Shown here piece by piece: positions 42,854 to 55,675 of a stretch of 64,000 nt of DNA. The position numbers and the translations under genes are program-made. The DNA is from Negativicoccus succinicivorans (lineage in GTDB: Bacteria > Bacillota > Negativicutes > Veillonellales > Negativicoccaceae). The DNA lies in contig NZ_JACHHI010000002.1 in NCBI RefSeq assembly GCF_014207605.1, forward strand, positions 77,005-141,004, written 5' to 3'. The stretch's first letter is position 1, and each line of letters begins with the position of its first letter. A model generated the notes under the pieces. It saw only the letters and a list, made by a program, of their open reading frames with translations, was not told the DNA's origin and did no database searches.

Positions 42854-42881
42854 TTGACGGCGTTTGCGAAATCGTTATAAT
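42854..42881 (+). promoter_or_regulatory. znuA promoter
   Basis: TTGACG (42854-42859), 16 bp, TATAAT (42876-42881). No obvious Zur palindrome is seen. Confidence 0.65.
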
Positions 42882-42906
42882 CGGGAAATAGAAAGGATGT
42901 GGAAAT

Positions 42907-43896
42907 GTGAAGAAATTAGTTTGGGTATTGAGTTTGTGCGCGGCTGTGCTGGCGCTTGTCGGTTGCGGTCAGACCCCGCAGGAAAATCAGGGAAAACTGC
43001 AGGTGGTAACGACCGTGTATCCCGTGTACGACGTGGTGAAAAAAGTGGCGGGGGATCGGGCCGATGTCACGCTTTTGGTACCGCCGGGAGCGGAGCCGCA
43101 CGATTGGGAACCGACCGCGAGCGATTTGAAGAAAATCGGTCAGGCGAAAGTCTTTTTCTACAACGGCGCGGGTTTGGAACCGACCGATCAGATTTTGAAG
43201 AAGGAAATTACGCGTGACGCGACGGTCGTGGAGCTGAGTCAGGGCTTGGACCTGTTGAAACTGCAGGACGATGACGATCACGACCACGATCATGATCATG
43301 ACGCCGACCATCATGACGAAGATCATCATGACGAAGATCATCATGCGGAAGGCCATCATCACCACCATCACGGCGGCGTGGATCCGCACGTGTGGTTGGA
43401 TCCGCAAAACGTCATGAAAGAAGCGGCTGTCGTTGCCGACGCGTTGGCAAAAGCCGATCCGGCGCATGCTGACGCATATCGTGCCAATGCGAAAAAATAC
43501 CAAGACGAATTGGCGGCGCTCGACAAGGATATGGATGCGGCGCTCTCGTCGCTCGCGAATAAAAATCTCGTCGTTTCGCACGAGGCGTTCGGCTACTTGG
43601 CCGCGCGCTACGGTTTAACGCAAATCGGCATCATGGGTGTCGACGCGGATGCGGAACCGACGCCGGATCGCATGGCGCAACTGGTCGAATTCATCCGTGA
43701 ACATGACGTGCGCACGATTTACAGCGAAGAACTCGTCAATCCGCGTTTGGCGGACGCGATCGCCGCGGAAACCGGCGCCGTCGTACGCGTGTTGAATCCG
43801 ATTGAGGGTTTGACTGCCGCGCAGGAAAAAGCGGGCTACGATTACATTAAGTTGCAGCGTGAAAATCTGACCACTTTGACCGCGGGCCAACAATAA
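42907..43896 (+). CDS. znuA: Zinc ABC transporter binding lipoprotein (ZnuA/AdcA-like)
   Basis: 329 aa from GTG 42907 after AAAGGA. It has a lipoprotein signal (ALVGC), the cluster A-I fold with VTTVYPVYDVVKKVAGDRADV and the metal ligands in PPGAEPHDWEPT, GGVDPHVWLDP, VSHEAFGYLA and the late Asp/Glu region (YSEELVNPRLA). The acidic/His-rich insertion at about residues 120-157 (DHDHDHD..., ending in six His) is typical of zinc-specific members. No permease or ATPase genes are adjacent. A terminator follows. Confidence 0.92.
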   Translation: MKKLVWVLSLCAAVLALVGCGQTPQENQGKLQVVTTVYPVYDVVKKVAGDRADVTLLVPPGAEPHDWEPTASDLKKIGQAKVFFYNGAGLEPTDQILKKEITRDATVVELSQGLDLLKLQDDDDHDHDHDHDADHHDEDHHDEDHHAEGHHHHHHGGVDPHVWLDPQNVMKEAAVVADALAKADPAHADAYRANAKKYQDELAALDKDMDAALSSLANKNLVVSHEAFGYLAARYGLTQIGIMGVDADAEPTPDRMAQLVEFIREHDVRTIYSEELVNPRLADAIAAETGAVVRVLNPIEGLTAAQEKAGYDYIKLQRENLTTLTAGQQ

Positions 43897-43910
43897 AGAG
43901 CTTCCCTTCA

Positions 43911-43936
43911 GCCGTCACCTCGGTGACGGCTTTTTT
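43911..43936 (+). terminator. znuA terminator
   Basis: GCCGTCACC, short loop, GGTGACGGC and six T. Confidence 0.9.
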
Positions 43937-44055
43937 CTTGCCGCTAAAGAATGGACGCACCATGTGCATGCAAAAAATGGAATTAACTTGCCAGGCTTTG
44001 AAAATTGCGGTACAATCACTTACGAAAGTTGAATATGGAGTATTACGTCTTTTGA

Positions 44056-44084
44056 TTGACATTTTCTGTAATCAATGATAAAAT
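44056..44084 (+). promoter_or_regulatory. rpoBC promoter
   Basis: Consensus TTGACA (44056-44061), 17 bp, TAAAAT (44079-44084). The predicted leader is about 170 nt. Confidence 0.85.
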
Positions 44085-44151
44085 TACTAATTGCAGTAGT
44101 GTCATTATGATCGTGGAGACTGATAGAGGAGAGACGCAGTACAAAAAATGC

Positions 44152-44186
44152 AAAAGCAAGGTTCAAAAAGGAACCTTGCTTTTATT
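44152..44186 (+). terminator. Attenuator hairpin in the rpoB leader
   Basis: AAAGCAAGGTTC/GAACCTTGCTTT, a 12-bp perfect stem with a six-base loop and a short T-rich tract, between the promoter and the rpoB start codon. Confidence 0.65.
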
Positions 44187-44260
44187 GTCATTTTTCGAAA
44201 ACGACACGTGAATAGCCGAGACGACACGATAACGCCAATATCAGAAAGGGTGACAAGTGC

Positions 44261-47200
44261 ATGTTCAAACCGGTAAATATGGGCACGCGGAAACGGTACA
44301 CCTATGCCAAGATCAATGAGGTCTTGCAAATGCCGCACTTGCTCGATTTACAGCGAAATTCCTACCTGTGGTTTCAGGAAGAAGGACTGCGGGAAATTTT
44401 TGAAGATATTTCTCCGATTGAAAGCAATGAACGGGGCAATAATCAAGACGGTAAATTAAAGCTTTATTTTGATGATTACAAATTCGGTGAGCCGAAATAC
44501 GATATCGCTGAATGCAAGGAACGTGACGCGACATTCGCCGCGCCGTTGCGCGTGAAAGTTCGTCTGGAAAATGCCGAAACGGGCGAGCTCGCCGAAACGG
44601 AAGTATTTATGGGCGACTTCCCGGTAATGACCGATACCGGTACCTTTGTCATCAATGGCGCGGAACGCGTTATCGTCAGCCAGTTGGTGCGTTCGCCGGG
44701 CGTATATTACAGCGGCACGATTGATCAAATGGGTAAATCGCTGTTCAGCTCCACGGTGATTCCGAACCGCGGCGCCTGGATTGAACTCGAAAGCGATGCC
44801 AACGATATCGTGCACGTCCGCATCGACCGCAACCGCAAGTTGCCGGCAACGGTTCTCGTACGCGCGCTGGGCTTCGAAACGAACGATGAAATCATGGATC
44901 TTTTCGGTGACGATCCGCGCATCGCGGAAACATTGAAAAAAGATCCGACGCGTTCGCAGGAAGAAGCATTAATTGAAATATATAAGAAATTGCGTCCGGG
45001 TGAACCGCCGTCCATCGACAGCGCTACTTCGATGTTCAACAACCTGTTCTTCGATCCGCGCCGTTACGATTTGGCGCATATCGGACGTTATAAATTAGGT
45101 AAAAAATTAGGCTGGCAGGGACGTCTGTTCGGCCAGACATTGGCGCGCCCGTTGGTTCATCCGTACACGGGTAAAGTAGTTCTGCCCGAAGGCACCGTGA
45201 TCGGTAACAAGGAACTGGAACAGATCGCGGCATCCGAAATGTTCGCCGATGCCGGATCCGACTGGGCGCGGCAGCTCGAAGGCAAGAAGCTGGCGGAAGC
45301 TCTCGTGGACACCAATACCGGTGAAGTGCTCTTGGAAGAAGGCACGAAAGTCGGCAAGAAAGAGCTGAAAGCCATTAAAGACAGCGGCATGTTCAAACGC
45401 ATGCCCGCTAACGATATTGAGGCCATTATTGAAGGCGTACTGCCGGCGCGCCGTGTAGAAAAAACGTTCGCGCAGAAACGCATTCCGGGGCTGCAGGAAA
45501 TCTATGTCCTGAAGGGCGAAGGCGACGGCCGACACGAAGTTAAAATCGTCTGCAATAACGCGAACCTCCCGGACACGTTGCGTACCGTCGAACCGGCGGA
45601 TATGATCGCCAATATTTCCTATTTATTGAATTTAATGGAAGATATCGGTCGTGTGGACGATATCGACCACTTAGGCAACCGCCGCTTGCGTTGCGTCGGC
45701 GAACTGTTACAGAACCAGTTCCGCATCGGTTTGACCCGTATGGAACGTGTTGTTAAAGAACGCATGGCGACGCAGGATATCGATAATTTGACGCCGCAGA
45801 TGCTGATCAATATTCGTCCGGTCACAGCGGCACTGAAAGAATTTTTCGGTTCGAGCCAATTGTCGCAGTTCATGGACCAGACGAATCCGCTGGCGGAACT
45901 GACGCATAAACGTCGTCTTTCCGCATTGGGACCGGGCGGTCTTTCGCGTGAACGCGCGGGCTTTGAAGTTCGCGACGTGCACCATTCGCACTATGGCCGT
46001 ATGTGCCCGATCGAAACGCCGGAAGGTCCGAACATCGGTTTGATTTCGTCCTTGGCGAACTTTGCGAAAGTCAACAAATACGGTTTGATTGAAACGCCGT
46101 ATCGCGTGGTTAAACACGACGGCGATGATGTCACCGTCACGAGCGAAGTGCGTTACGTCACCGCCGATGCCGAGGAAAACCTCGTCGTGGCGCAGGCGAA
46201 CGAACCGCTCGATGAAAATAACCGCTTTGAACACGCGCATGTCGCGAGCCGTCTGCAATCCGAGGTTATTGAAGTCGCGCCGCAACGCGTGGATTTGATG
46301 GACGTTTCGCCGAAACAGGTGGTTTCGGTCGGTACAGCCTTGATCCCGTTTCTTGAAAACGACGACGCGAACCGTGCTTTGATGGGCGCGAACATGCAAC
46401 GTCAGGCGGTACCGCTGTTGCGTACGCAGGCACCGCTCGTCGGCACGGGCATGGAATACACCGCCGCCCGCGACTCCGGCGTATGCGTACTCGCCAAACA
46501 CGCGGGTACGGTAGAACGCGTCACCGGGAAAGAAATCATCGTCAAAACCGATGACGGCAAATTGGATCGTTACGATCTGATCAAATTCATGCGCTCCAAC
46601 CAGAGCACCTGCATCAACCAGATTCCGCTCGTCTATAAGGGCGATCGCGTGGAAGCGGGCGACGCGCTGGCGGACGGTATGGCGACCGACGGCGGCGAAC
46701 TCGCGCTCGGTTACAACGTGCTCGTTGCGTTTATGCCGTGGGAAGGCTACAACTACGAAGACGCGATTCTTCTCTCGGAAGAATTGTGCAAGGAAGATAT
46801 TTACACGTCGATCCACATTGAAGAATACGAATGTGATGCGCGCGACACGAAGCTCGGCGCGGAAGAAATTACCCGTCAGCTCCCGAATGTCAGCGAAGAT
46901 TCGTTGAAATATTTGGATGAAGAAGGCATCATCTCGATCGGCGCGGAAGTTCGTCCGGGCGATGTTCTGGTCGGTAAAGTCACGCCGAAAGGCGAAACCG
47001 AACAGACGCCGGAAGAACGTTTGCTGCGCGCCATTTTCGGTGACAAAGAACGAGAAGTTCGCGACACCAGCTTGCGCGTGCCGCACGGCGAATCCGGCAA
47101 GATCGTCGATGTTCGCGTATTCACCCGTGAAAACGGTGACGAACTGCAACCGGGCGTTAATAAACTCGTTCGCGTCTACATCGCGCAGAAACGTAAGATT

Positions 47201-48235
47201 CACGAAGGCGATAAGATGGCGGGCCGCCATGGTAACAAGGGCGTTGTCTCCCGCGTCATGCGCCAGGAAGATATGCCGTTCATGCCGGACGGAACGCCGG
47301 TTCAAATCGTACTGAATCCGCTCGGCGTACCGAGCCGTATGAACATCGGTCAGGTTTTGGAAACCCATTTGGGTCGCGCGGTTCAGGCGTTGGGTATGGA
47401 AATTCGCAACAACGATCCGGATCTGCCGCGTCGCTTGAAAGAATACGGTTACGATGTCGATAAATACGGCATGCCCGAACCGGATGTCGCCGGTATTCAT
47501 ATCGCGACGCCGGTCTTTGACGGCGCGTCCGAAGTCGACGTATTTAACACGCTAAAACTCGCCAACTTGCCGGAAGACGGCAAGACGGAACTGTTCGACG
47601 GCCGTACCGGTGAAAAGATGGACAACCGCGTCACCGTCGGTTACAAATACATGTTGAAGTTGCACCACTTGGTCGACGATAAGATTCACGCTCGTTCGAC
47701 CGGTCCGTACTCGCTCGTCACCCAACAGCCGTTGGGCGGTAAAGCGCAGTTCGGCGGCCAGCGTTTCGGTGAAATGGAAGTGTGGGCACTGGAAGCGTAC
47801 GGCGCGGCGTACACCTTGCAGGAAATCCTGACGGTGAAATCCGACGATGTAATCGGCCGTGTGAAAGCGTACGAAAAAATCGTCAAAGGGGAAAATATCC
47901 CCGAACCGGGTGTTCCGGAATCGTTCAAAGTACTCTTGAAAGAGCTCCAGTCGATCGGCTTGGACGTTCGTATTTTGAATGAAAACGGCGAAGAAGTCGT
48001 CATCCGTGAACTCGAAGAAGAGGACTTGCCGCAGGCGGAAGAAAATGAACTGCGCGAAGTCATGGAATCCGATGCCAGCGGGCAAAGCCGAACTTCCGCG
48101 GAGGCGGAAGATGCGGATAACGCACCGGAAGAAAATGAAATGAGCGTGGAAGACACGGCGCAGCAGGCTGATACCGCAAATATCGCCGCCGCGGAACCGT
48201 TCTTCACCGATACTGATAGTAACGACGCTGAATAG
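44261..48235 (+). CDS. rpoB: RNA polymerase beta subunit
   Basis: 1324 aa. The rifampicin-pocket stretch ([19 protein letters not shown], then [15 protein letters not shown]) is wild-type in form. [10 protein letters not shown] and the C-terminal [27 protein letters not shown] are conserved. About residues 285-375 form an insertion with two related TG-EVLxEEGT-xxGxKEL modules. The C-terminus has an acidic, low-complexity tail of about 55 residues. It is transcribed from its own promoter behind an unrelated zinc-binding protein gene; rplK-A-J-L is not adjacent. The rpoC start lies 17 bp beyond the stop. Confidence 0.98.
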   Translation: MFKPVNMGTRKRYTYAKINEVLQMPHLLDLQRNSYLWFQEEGLREIFEDISPIESNERGNNQDGKLKLYFDDYKFGEPKYDIAECKERDATFAAPLRVKVRLENAETGELAETEVFMGDFPVMTDTGTFVINGAERVIVSQLVRSPGVYYSGTIDQMGKSLFSSTVIPNRGAWIELESDANDIVHVRIDRNRKLPATVLVRALGFETNDEIMDLFGDDPRIAETLKKDPTRSQEEALIEIYKKLRPGEPPSIDSATSMFNNLFFDPRRYDLAHIGRYKLGKKLGWQGRLFGQTLARPLVHPYTGKVVLPEGTVIGNKELEQIAASEMFADAGSDWARQLEGKKLAEALVDTNTGEVLLEEGTKVGKKELKAIKDSGMFKRMPANDIEAIIEGVLPARRVEKTFAQKRIPGLQEIYVLKGEGDGRHEVKIVCNNANLPDTLRTVEPADMIANISYLLNLMEDIGRVDDIDHLGNRRLRCVGELLQNQFRIGLTRMERVVKERMATQDIDNLTPQMLINIRPVTAALKEFFGSSQLSQFMDQTNPLAELTHKRRLSALGPGGLSRERAGFEVRDVHHSHYGRMCPIETPEGPNIGLISSLANFAKVNKYGLIETPYRVVKHDGDDVTVTSEVRYVTADAEENLVVAQANEPLDENNRFEHAHVASRLQSEVIEVAPQRVDLMDVSPKQVVSVGTALIPFLENDDANRALMGANMQRQAVPLLRTQAPLVGTGMEYTAARDSGVCVLAKHAGTVERVTGKEIIVKTDDGKLDRYDLIKFMRSNQSTCINQIPLVYKGDRVEAGDALADGMATDGGELALGYNVLVAFMPWEGYNYEDAILLSEELCKEDIYTSIHIEEYECDARDTKLGAEEITRQLPNVSEDSLKYLDEEGIISIGAEVRPGDVLVGKVTPKGETEQTPEERLLRAIFGDKEREVRDTSLRVPHGESGKIVDVRVFTRENGDELQPGVNKLVRVYIAQKRKIHEGDKMAGRHGNKGVVSRVMRQEDMPFMPDGTPVQIVLNPLGVPSRMNIGQVLETHLGRAVQALGMEIRNNDPDLPRRLKEYGYDVDKYGMPEPDVAGIHIATPVFDGASEVDVFNTLKLANLPEDGKTELFDGRTGEKMDNRVTVGYKYMLKLHHLVDDKIHARSTGPYSLVTQQPLGGKAQFGGQRFGEMEVWALEAYGAAYTLQEILTVKSDDVIGRVKAYEKIVKGENIPEPGVPESFKVLLKELQSIGLDVRILNENGEEVVIRELEEEDLPQAEENELREVMESDASGQSRTSAEAEDADNAPEENEMSVEDTAQQADTANIAAAEPFFTDTDSNDAE

Positions 48236-48252
48236 TGAAGGGAGCGGTAGAT

Positions 48253-52344
<4,092 letters not shown>

Positions 52345-52357
52345 AGTAAAGTGAAAC

Positions 52358-52388
52358 AAAAAGAGACGACATTGTCGTCTCTTTTTTT
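52358..52388 (+). terminator. rpoBC terminator
   Basis: AAAAAGAGACGAC, ATT loop, GTCGTCTCTTTTTTT. Confidence 0.9.
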
Positions 52389-52496
52389 ACGGCTCAAATT
52401 CGTAATCATTGGAAAAATCGTATAGGGAATCAACAATGGTCGACGGTTGGCAGGAGCGCGGAATGTGAATGGCATCATGCTTGCGACGTGAGAATC

Positions 52497-52524
52497 TTGA
52501 AAACGCATTAACAAACGGTATAAT
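52497..52524 (+). promoter_or_regulatory. Promoter of the small-gene unit
   Basis: TTGAAA (52497-52502), 16 bp, TATAAT (52519-52524), about 95 bp before the first small gene. Confidence 0.6.
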
Positions 52525-52619
52525 TTAATGTATAAAGAGCGCGCGAGTGGCCGGATCAAAACGGGCGGCGCAGACGCATACGACTTGGCAATGAAATATA
52601 GAGATGAGGAGGTGCCGGA

Positions 52620-52850
52620 GTGATAAGCTATGAAGAGTACAGAGCAATAGTTGTGCGCAATTTCAAGGAATCAAGAAGATCTTTGAGCGATGAAGAGGTA
52701 GAAGCTTACTTCGAGCGCGAGGGGAACGAGATCACGAGAGCACGCTATGAAGATGACGTTGAGAGCCTGAAAGAGGGGGAAATAACAGAGCGCATACTGG
52801 AAAAGGGTTGCCCCGAATCAGTGGCGTATTGTTTATCCCTGATGTATTAA
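52620..52850 (+). CDS. Small acidic hypothetical protein
   Basis: 76 aa from GTG 52620 behind GAGGAGG. It is charged and helical (YEEYRAIVVRNFKESRRSLSDEEVEAYF), with a C-terminal CPESVAYCLSLMY. The style is like small phage-encoded proteins and no family is recognised. It has a promoter upstream and a terminator-like hairpin right behind, so it looks like a real gene. Confidence 0.65.
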   Translation: MISYEEYRAIVVRNFKESRRSLSDEEVEAYFEREGNEITRARYEDDVESLKEGEITERILEKGCPESVAYCLSLMY

Positions 52851-52851
52851 A

Positions 52852-52886
52852 GACCGCTAAAGCGAAACGCTGAGGCGGTTTTTTAT
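52852..52886 (+). terminator. Terminator between the two small genes
   Basis: ACCGC...GGCGGT outer stem with an inner AGCG/CGCT hairpin and six T. Confidence 0.7.
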
Positions 52887-52904
52887 TGCGCGAAAGGAGA
52901 CTCC

Positions 52905-53042
52905 ATGCAAAGAATCGTAAAGACGGTAACCGTCGAGCGCGGGAAACTGTACGCAACGGTCGGTGAAATGCCTACCGCGCTGACTACGTTTGACCATGAC
53001 GTGAAGACGGAGCCCGACCGGCAACGGATTGAATCCGTATAG
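52905..53042 (+). CDS. Candidate 45-aa protein
   Basis: ATG at 52905 with a strong ribosome site GAAAGGAGA five bases upstream; reads MQRIVKTVTVERGKLYATV and ends TAG at 53042. It is basic/acidic mixed and beta-like at the start. No family is recognised. The only support is the ribosome site and the tidy position between a terminator and the SDR gene. Confidence 0.4.
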   Translation: MQRIVKTVTVERGKLYATVGEMPTALTTFDHDVKTEPDRQRIESV

Positions 53043-53094
53043 ATAAGAGAAATATGGTAGTATAAATACAGAACACAGTATTCGGAGGTGCGAG

Positions 53095-53862
53095 ATGAAA
53101 AATTATTTTGACTTAAGCGGTAAAATTGCGCTCGTTACGGGCGGTTCATCCGGCCTTGGCATTCAGCTGGCCAAGGCTCTGGCTCGCCAAGGGGCGACGG
53201 TGGTGGTCGCCGCGCGGCGGGAAGAAAAACTGCAGGAGACGGTGCGGGCGCTGAAAGAACTCGGCGCGGAAGCGTCCTATGTGGTGATGGACGTCATGTC
53301 GCCGAAAAGCATCGAGCAGGCGGTGGCAGAGGTTGTCGCGCAATATCAGCGCATCGATATTTTGGTGAATAACGCGGGCGTCGGAGCGAGTGTGCCGGCG
53401 GCGGAGCAGTCGACGGAGGATTGGCGCAAAGTGCTCGGCACGAATCTGGACGGCGTATACTATGTGGCGCGCGCGGTGGGCAAACAGATGTTGAAGCAGG
53501 AATACGGCAAAATCATCAACCTCGGCTCAATCCATTCGGAAGTAGCGATGAAACCCGCTTATCTTTCCGCGTACAGCGCGGCCAAAGGCGGCGTGAAAAT
53601 GCTGACCAAAGCGTTGGCGGTGGAATGGGCGAAACACGGCATCACGGTCAATGCGATCGGACCGGGTTATTTTGACACGCATATGACGGAAAAAGCATTT
53701 CAAACGCAAACGTTTCAAGATATTCTCGCGACGTATTCGCCGATGGGACGCGGCGGTCGACCGGGTGAACTGGACGGCGCGGTGATTTATTTCGCCTCCG
53801 ATGCTTCGAGCTTCACTACCGGTCAGCTGCTTTGCATTGACGGCGGTTGGACGGCGATCTAA
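53095..53862 (+). CDS. SDR-family oxidoreductase (gluconate 5-dehydrogenase-like)
   Basis: 255 aa classical short-chain dehydrogenase. Visible are TGGSSGLG (cofactor loop), AARREEK with Arg after strand 2 (favours NADP), NNAGVG, catalytic Ser in LGSIHSE, YSAAK (Tyr-x3-Lys) and GPGYFDTHMTE. GGAGGTG precedes the ATG. The order of motifs resembles gluconate 5-dehydrogenases and 3-oxoacyl reductases; the substrate is undecided. It is a single gene with its own terminator. Confidence 0.9.
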   Translation: MKNYFDLSGKIALVTGGSSGLGIQLAKALARQGATVVVAARREEKLQETVRALKELGAEASYVVMDVMSPKSIEQAVAEVVAQYQRIDILVNNAGVGASVPAAEQSTEDWRKVLGTNLDGVYYVARAVGKQMLKQEYGKIINLGSIHSEVAMKPAYLSAYSAAKGGVKMLTKALAVEWAKHGITVNAIGPGYFDTHMTEKAFQTQTFQDILATYSPMGRGGRPGELDGAVIYFASDASSFTTGQLLCIDGGWTAI

Positions 53863-53864
53863 AT

Positions 53865-53893
53865 AAAAAAGAGACCTTGCGGTCTCTTTTTTT
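53865..53893. terminator. Bidirectional terminator
   Basis: AAAAAAGAGACC, TTGC loop, GGTCTCTTTTTTT. Shared by the SDR gene (+) and the convergent Ppx/GppA gene (-). Confidence 0.9.
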
Positions 53894-53904
53894 ATTGCTT
53901 TGAT

Positions 53905-55500
53905 TTACGCCAGCGTATCGTATGTTTCCGGCGCTTTGTCGGCGTTATCCCATTCCACGCTGAGGGTAAAGGGATACTCCTCATTGCATTCTTTAATATG
54001 GGGCTCGATATTCGCGTTTATCAGCGGAATATCGGTGGCGGAACGGGCGGTAAGATGCAGCACCGCATGCGTTTCGTCCGGCTGTGAGACGGCAAGCGAT
54101 GTGACGCTTTCATCGTAGGTCGCGTCAAACGCTTTGACGATCGCGAGCAAGGTGGAAAGCTGCTTGACGACAGTCAGATCCTCCGCGGTCAAGAGTTTCG
54201 CGAACTGGGCGAAGCGGCGTAATTTATTGGAAATGCCGTCCTGAAACGCAGCGATGAGCGCGCAGGTCGCCTGCTCGCGATGCGTGAGGCCGTACAACGG
54301 CGAGTTCGCAATGATGTAAGCGCTGTGTTGCGCGTGGCTGTAGTAGTTGATCATCATGCCGACATCGTGCAAACGGCAAGTCGTTTCCAGCCATTCCCGA
54401 TAGCGGGCGGGAAAACCGTGCAAGGGCTGCAGACCGTCATACAGTTTCAACGCCATCTTCGTGATGTATTGCATTGGCTCTTCATTCCCGAGCGGCAGCG
54501 TATTGCGGAAATTTTCCACGCTTTGCCGCAGCAGGCTTTCGGGGAAGTGCTGTCCCTGGCGGCGCGTCATGGCGTAGTAATTATAGAACAATCCTTCGCG
54601 CAAGCCGTTGCCGCTGATAATGAGTTGTTCCGAGCCCGTAAACTGCAGCAAGGTTTGAATCAAAAATGCGCCGGCGGTGATGATGTCCGCGCGATCGCGA
54701 CCGAGTCCCGAGATCTGCGCTCGTTCTTTGAAGTTGCGGCTTGCGAGCATTTCTGTCATGTCGTAAATGGCGTCCGGCGCCATCGTGTAGTGATGAAGTT
54801 TGGGAATGGGATACGAGACCAGACGTTGATGGATTTTCGCCAAATTACGCACCGTGCCGCCAATGCCGATCAGAGGCAGCTTCGTATTTTCGATACCGGG
54901 CAGGCTGCGCAATATTTTCTTAATATAGCTGCCCATCGCTTTGAGTGCTTTGGAACTGACTTCGTCCTGCGTGCCGAATTTTTCCGTCAGCGTGAGCGAA
55001 CCGAGCGGCAGGCTCATCGTTTCCTTTAACAGTCGGTTGCGCACTAATGATACTTCGGTGCTGGCGCCGCCCAGGTCAAAGAGCACGAAGTCTTCGTACG
55101 GCAATGTGTTGATGACGCCTAAATAGCCGAGCCGCGCTTCTTCGCGACCGTTGATGATCGTGAGCGGAATATCGGTTTTGGATTCGATTTCATCGCGAAA
55201 TAAAATGCCGTTGTCCGCGCTGCGCATGGCCGCGGTGGCGACGGCCAACATCTTCTCGACGCCGAGCAGCTCGGCGGTATGCGAAAAATTTTGCATCGCG
55301 GCAAGCGTTCTTGCCATAGCCTCTTCGGTGAGACGGCCCGTTGCCTGCATTCCTTCACTCAAGCGGACCAGCTGCTTATCCTGATAGACAAGTCGGTACG
55401 CGTCGTTCGGTTCGATCGACATCACGACCATGCGGGCGGAGTTCGAACCCAGGTCGATTAAGCCGACCTGCTCGGTATGATAGTCTTCATCCCATAACAA
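53905..55500 (-). CDS. ppx: Ppx/GppA-family exopolyphosphatase with HD-like C-terminal domain
   Basis: 531 aa from TTG 55500 after AAAGGA. The N-terminal ASKHA ATPase fold has LIDLGSNSARMVV, NGREEARLGYLG (catalytic Glu region), LFDLGGASTEVSLV and LIGIGGTVRNLA, so the catalytic motifs are intact. The C-terminal half contains CRLHDVGMMINYYSHAQHSAYII, an HD-type metal site as in long Ppx proteins. It should hydrolyse polyphosphate or pppGpp. It is divergent from a second Ppx-like gene and near ppk1, making a polyphosphate locus. Confidence 0.9.
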   Translation of the reverse strand: MLWDEDYHTEQVGLIDLGSNSARMVVMSIEPNDAYRLVYQDKQLVRLSEGMQATGRLTEEAMARTLAAMQNFSHTAELLGVEKMLAVATAAMRSADNGILFRDEIESKTDIPLTIINGREEARLGYLGVINTLPYEDFVLFDLGGASTEVSLVRNRLLKETMSLPLGSLTLTEKFGTQDEVSSKALKAMGSYIKKILRSLPGIENTKLPLIGIGGTVRNLAKIHQRLVSYPIPKLHHYTMAPDAIYDMTEMLASRNFKERAQISGLGRDRADIITAGAFLIQTLLQFTGSEQLIISGNGLREGLFYNYYAMTRRQGQHFPESLLRQSVENFRNTLPLGNEEPMQYITKMALKLYDGLQPLHGFPARYREWLETTCRLHDVGMMINYYSHAQHSAYIIANSPLYGLTHREQATCALIAAFQDGISNKLRRFAQFAKLLTAEDLTVVKQLSTLLAIVKAFDATYDESVTSLAVSQPDETHAVLHLTARSATDIPLINANIEPHIKECNEEYPFTLSVEWDNADKAPETYDTLA

Positions 55501-55638
55501 AATGCTCAGTCCTTTCCTGTTCTCTTGATTTTATTGTAACGAATTTTAACGACGCATGCAAAAAAAACAAGGCCGTTTTACTATGTAAAAACTTTGTTAA
55601 GGCAAGGCGTCGTGCCCGCTTTCCCCCACAAAATAAGC

Positions 55639-55644
55639 TATAAT
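55639..55644 (+). promoter_or_regulatory. -10 element of the second Ppx-like/ppk1 operon
   Basis: TATAAT with no clear -35, 32 bp before the start codon. Confidence 0.4.
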
Positions 55645-55675
55645 GAAAGTATCATAGAAAAGAGAGGAACAGGGC

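Noticed and set aside
43261-43375. His-rich stretch with six consecutive His, suspected vector tag
   Set aside because: It is part of a longer Asp/His metal-binding loop in the middle of a ZnuA protein, as is normal for this family.
44107-44211. 34-codon frame in the rpoB leader that might be a leader peptide
   Set aside because: No ribosome site stands before its ATG, and the frame passes through the attenuator stem without a regulatory codon run.
45707-47500. 597-codon antisense frame in rpoB (also 640 codons at 50014-51936 in rpoC, 407 at 8397-9620)
   Set aside because: Long antisense frames arise from codon bias in GC-rich, highly expressed genes. Their products are Arg/His/Phe-rich without domains or ribosome sites.
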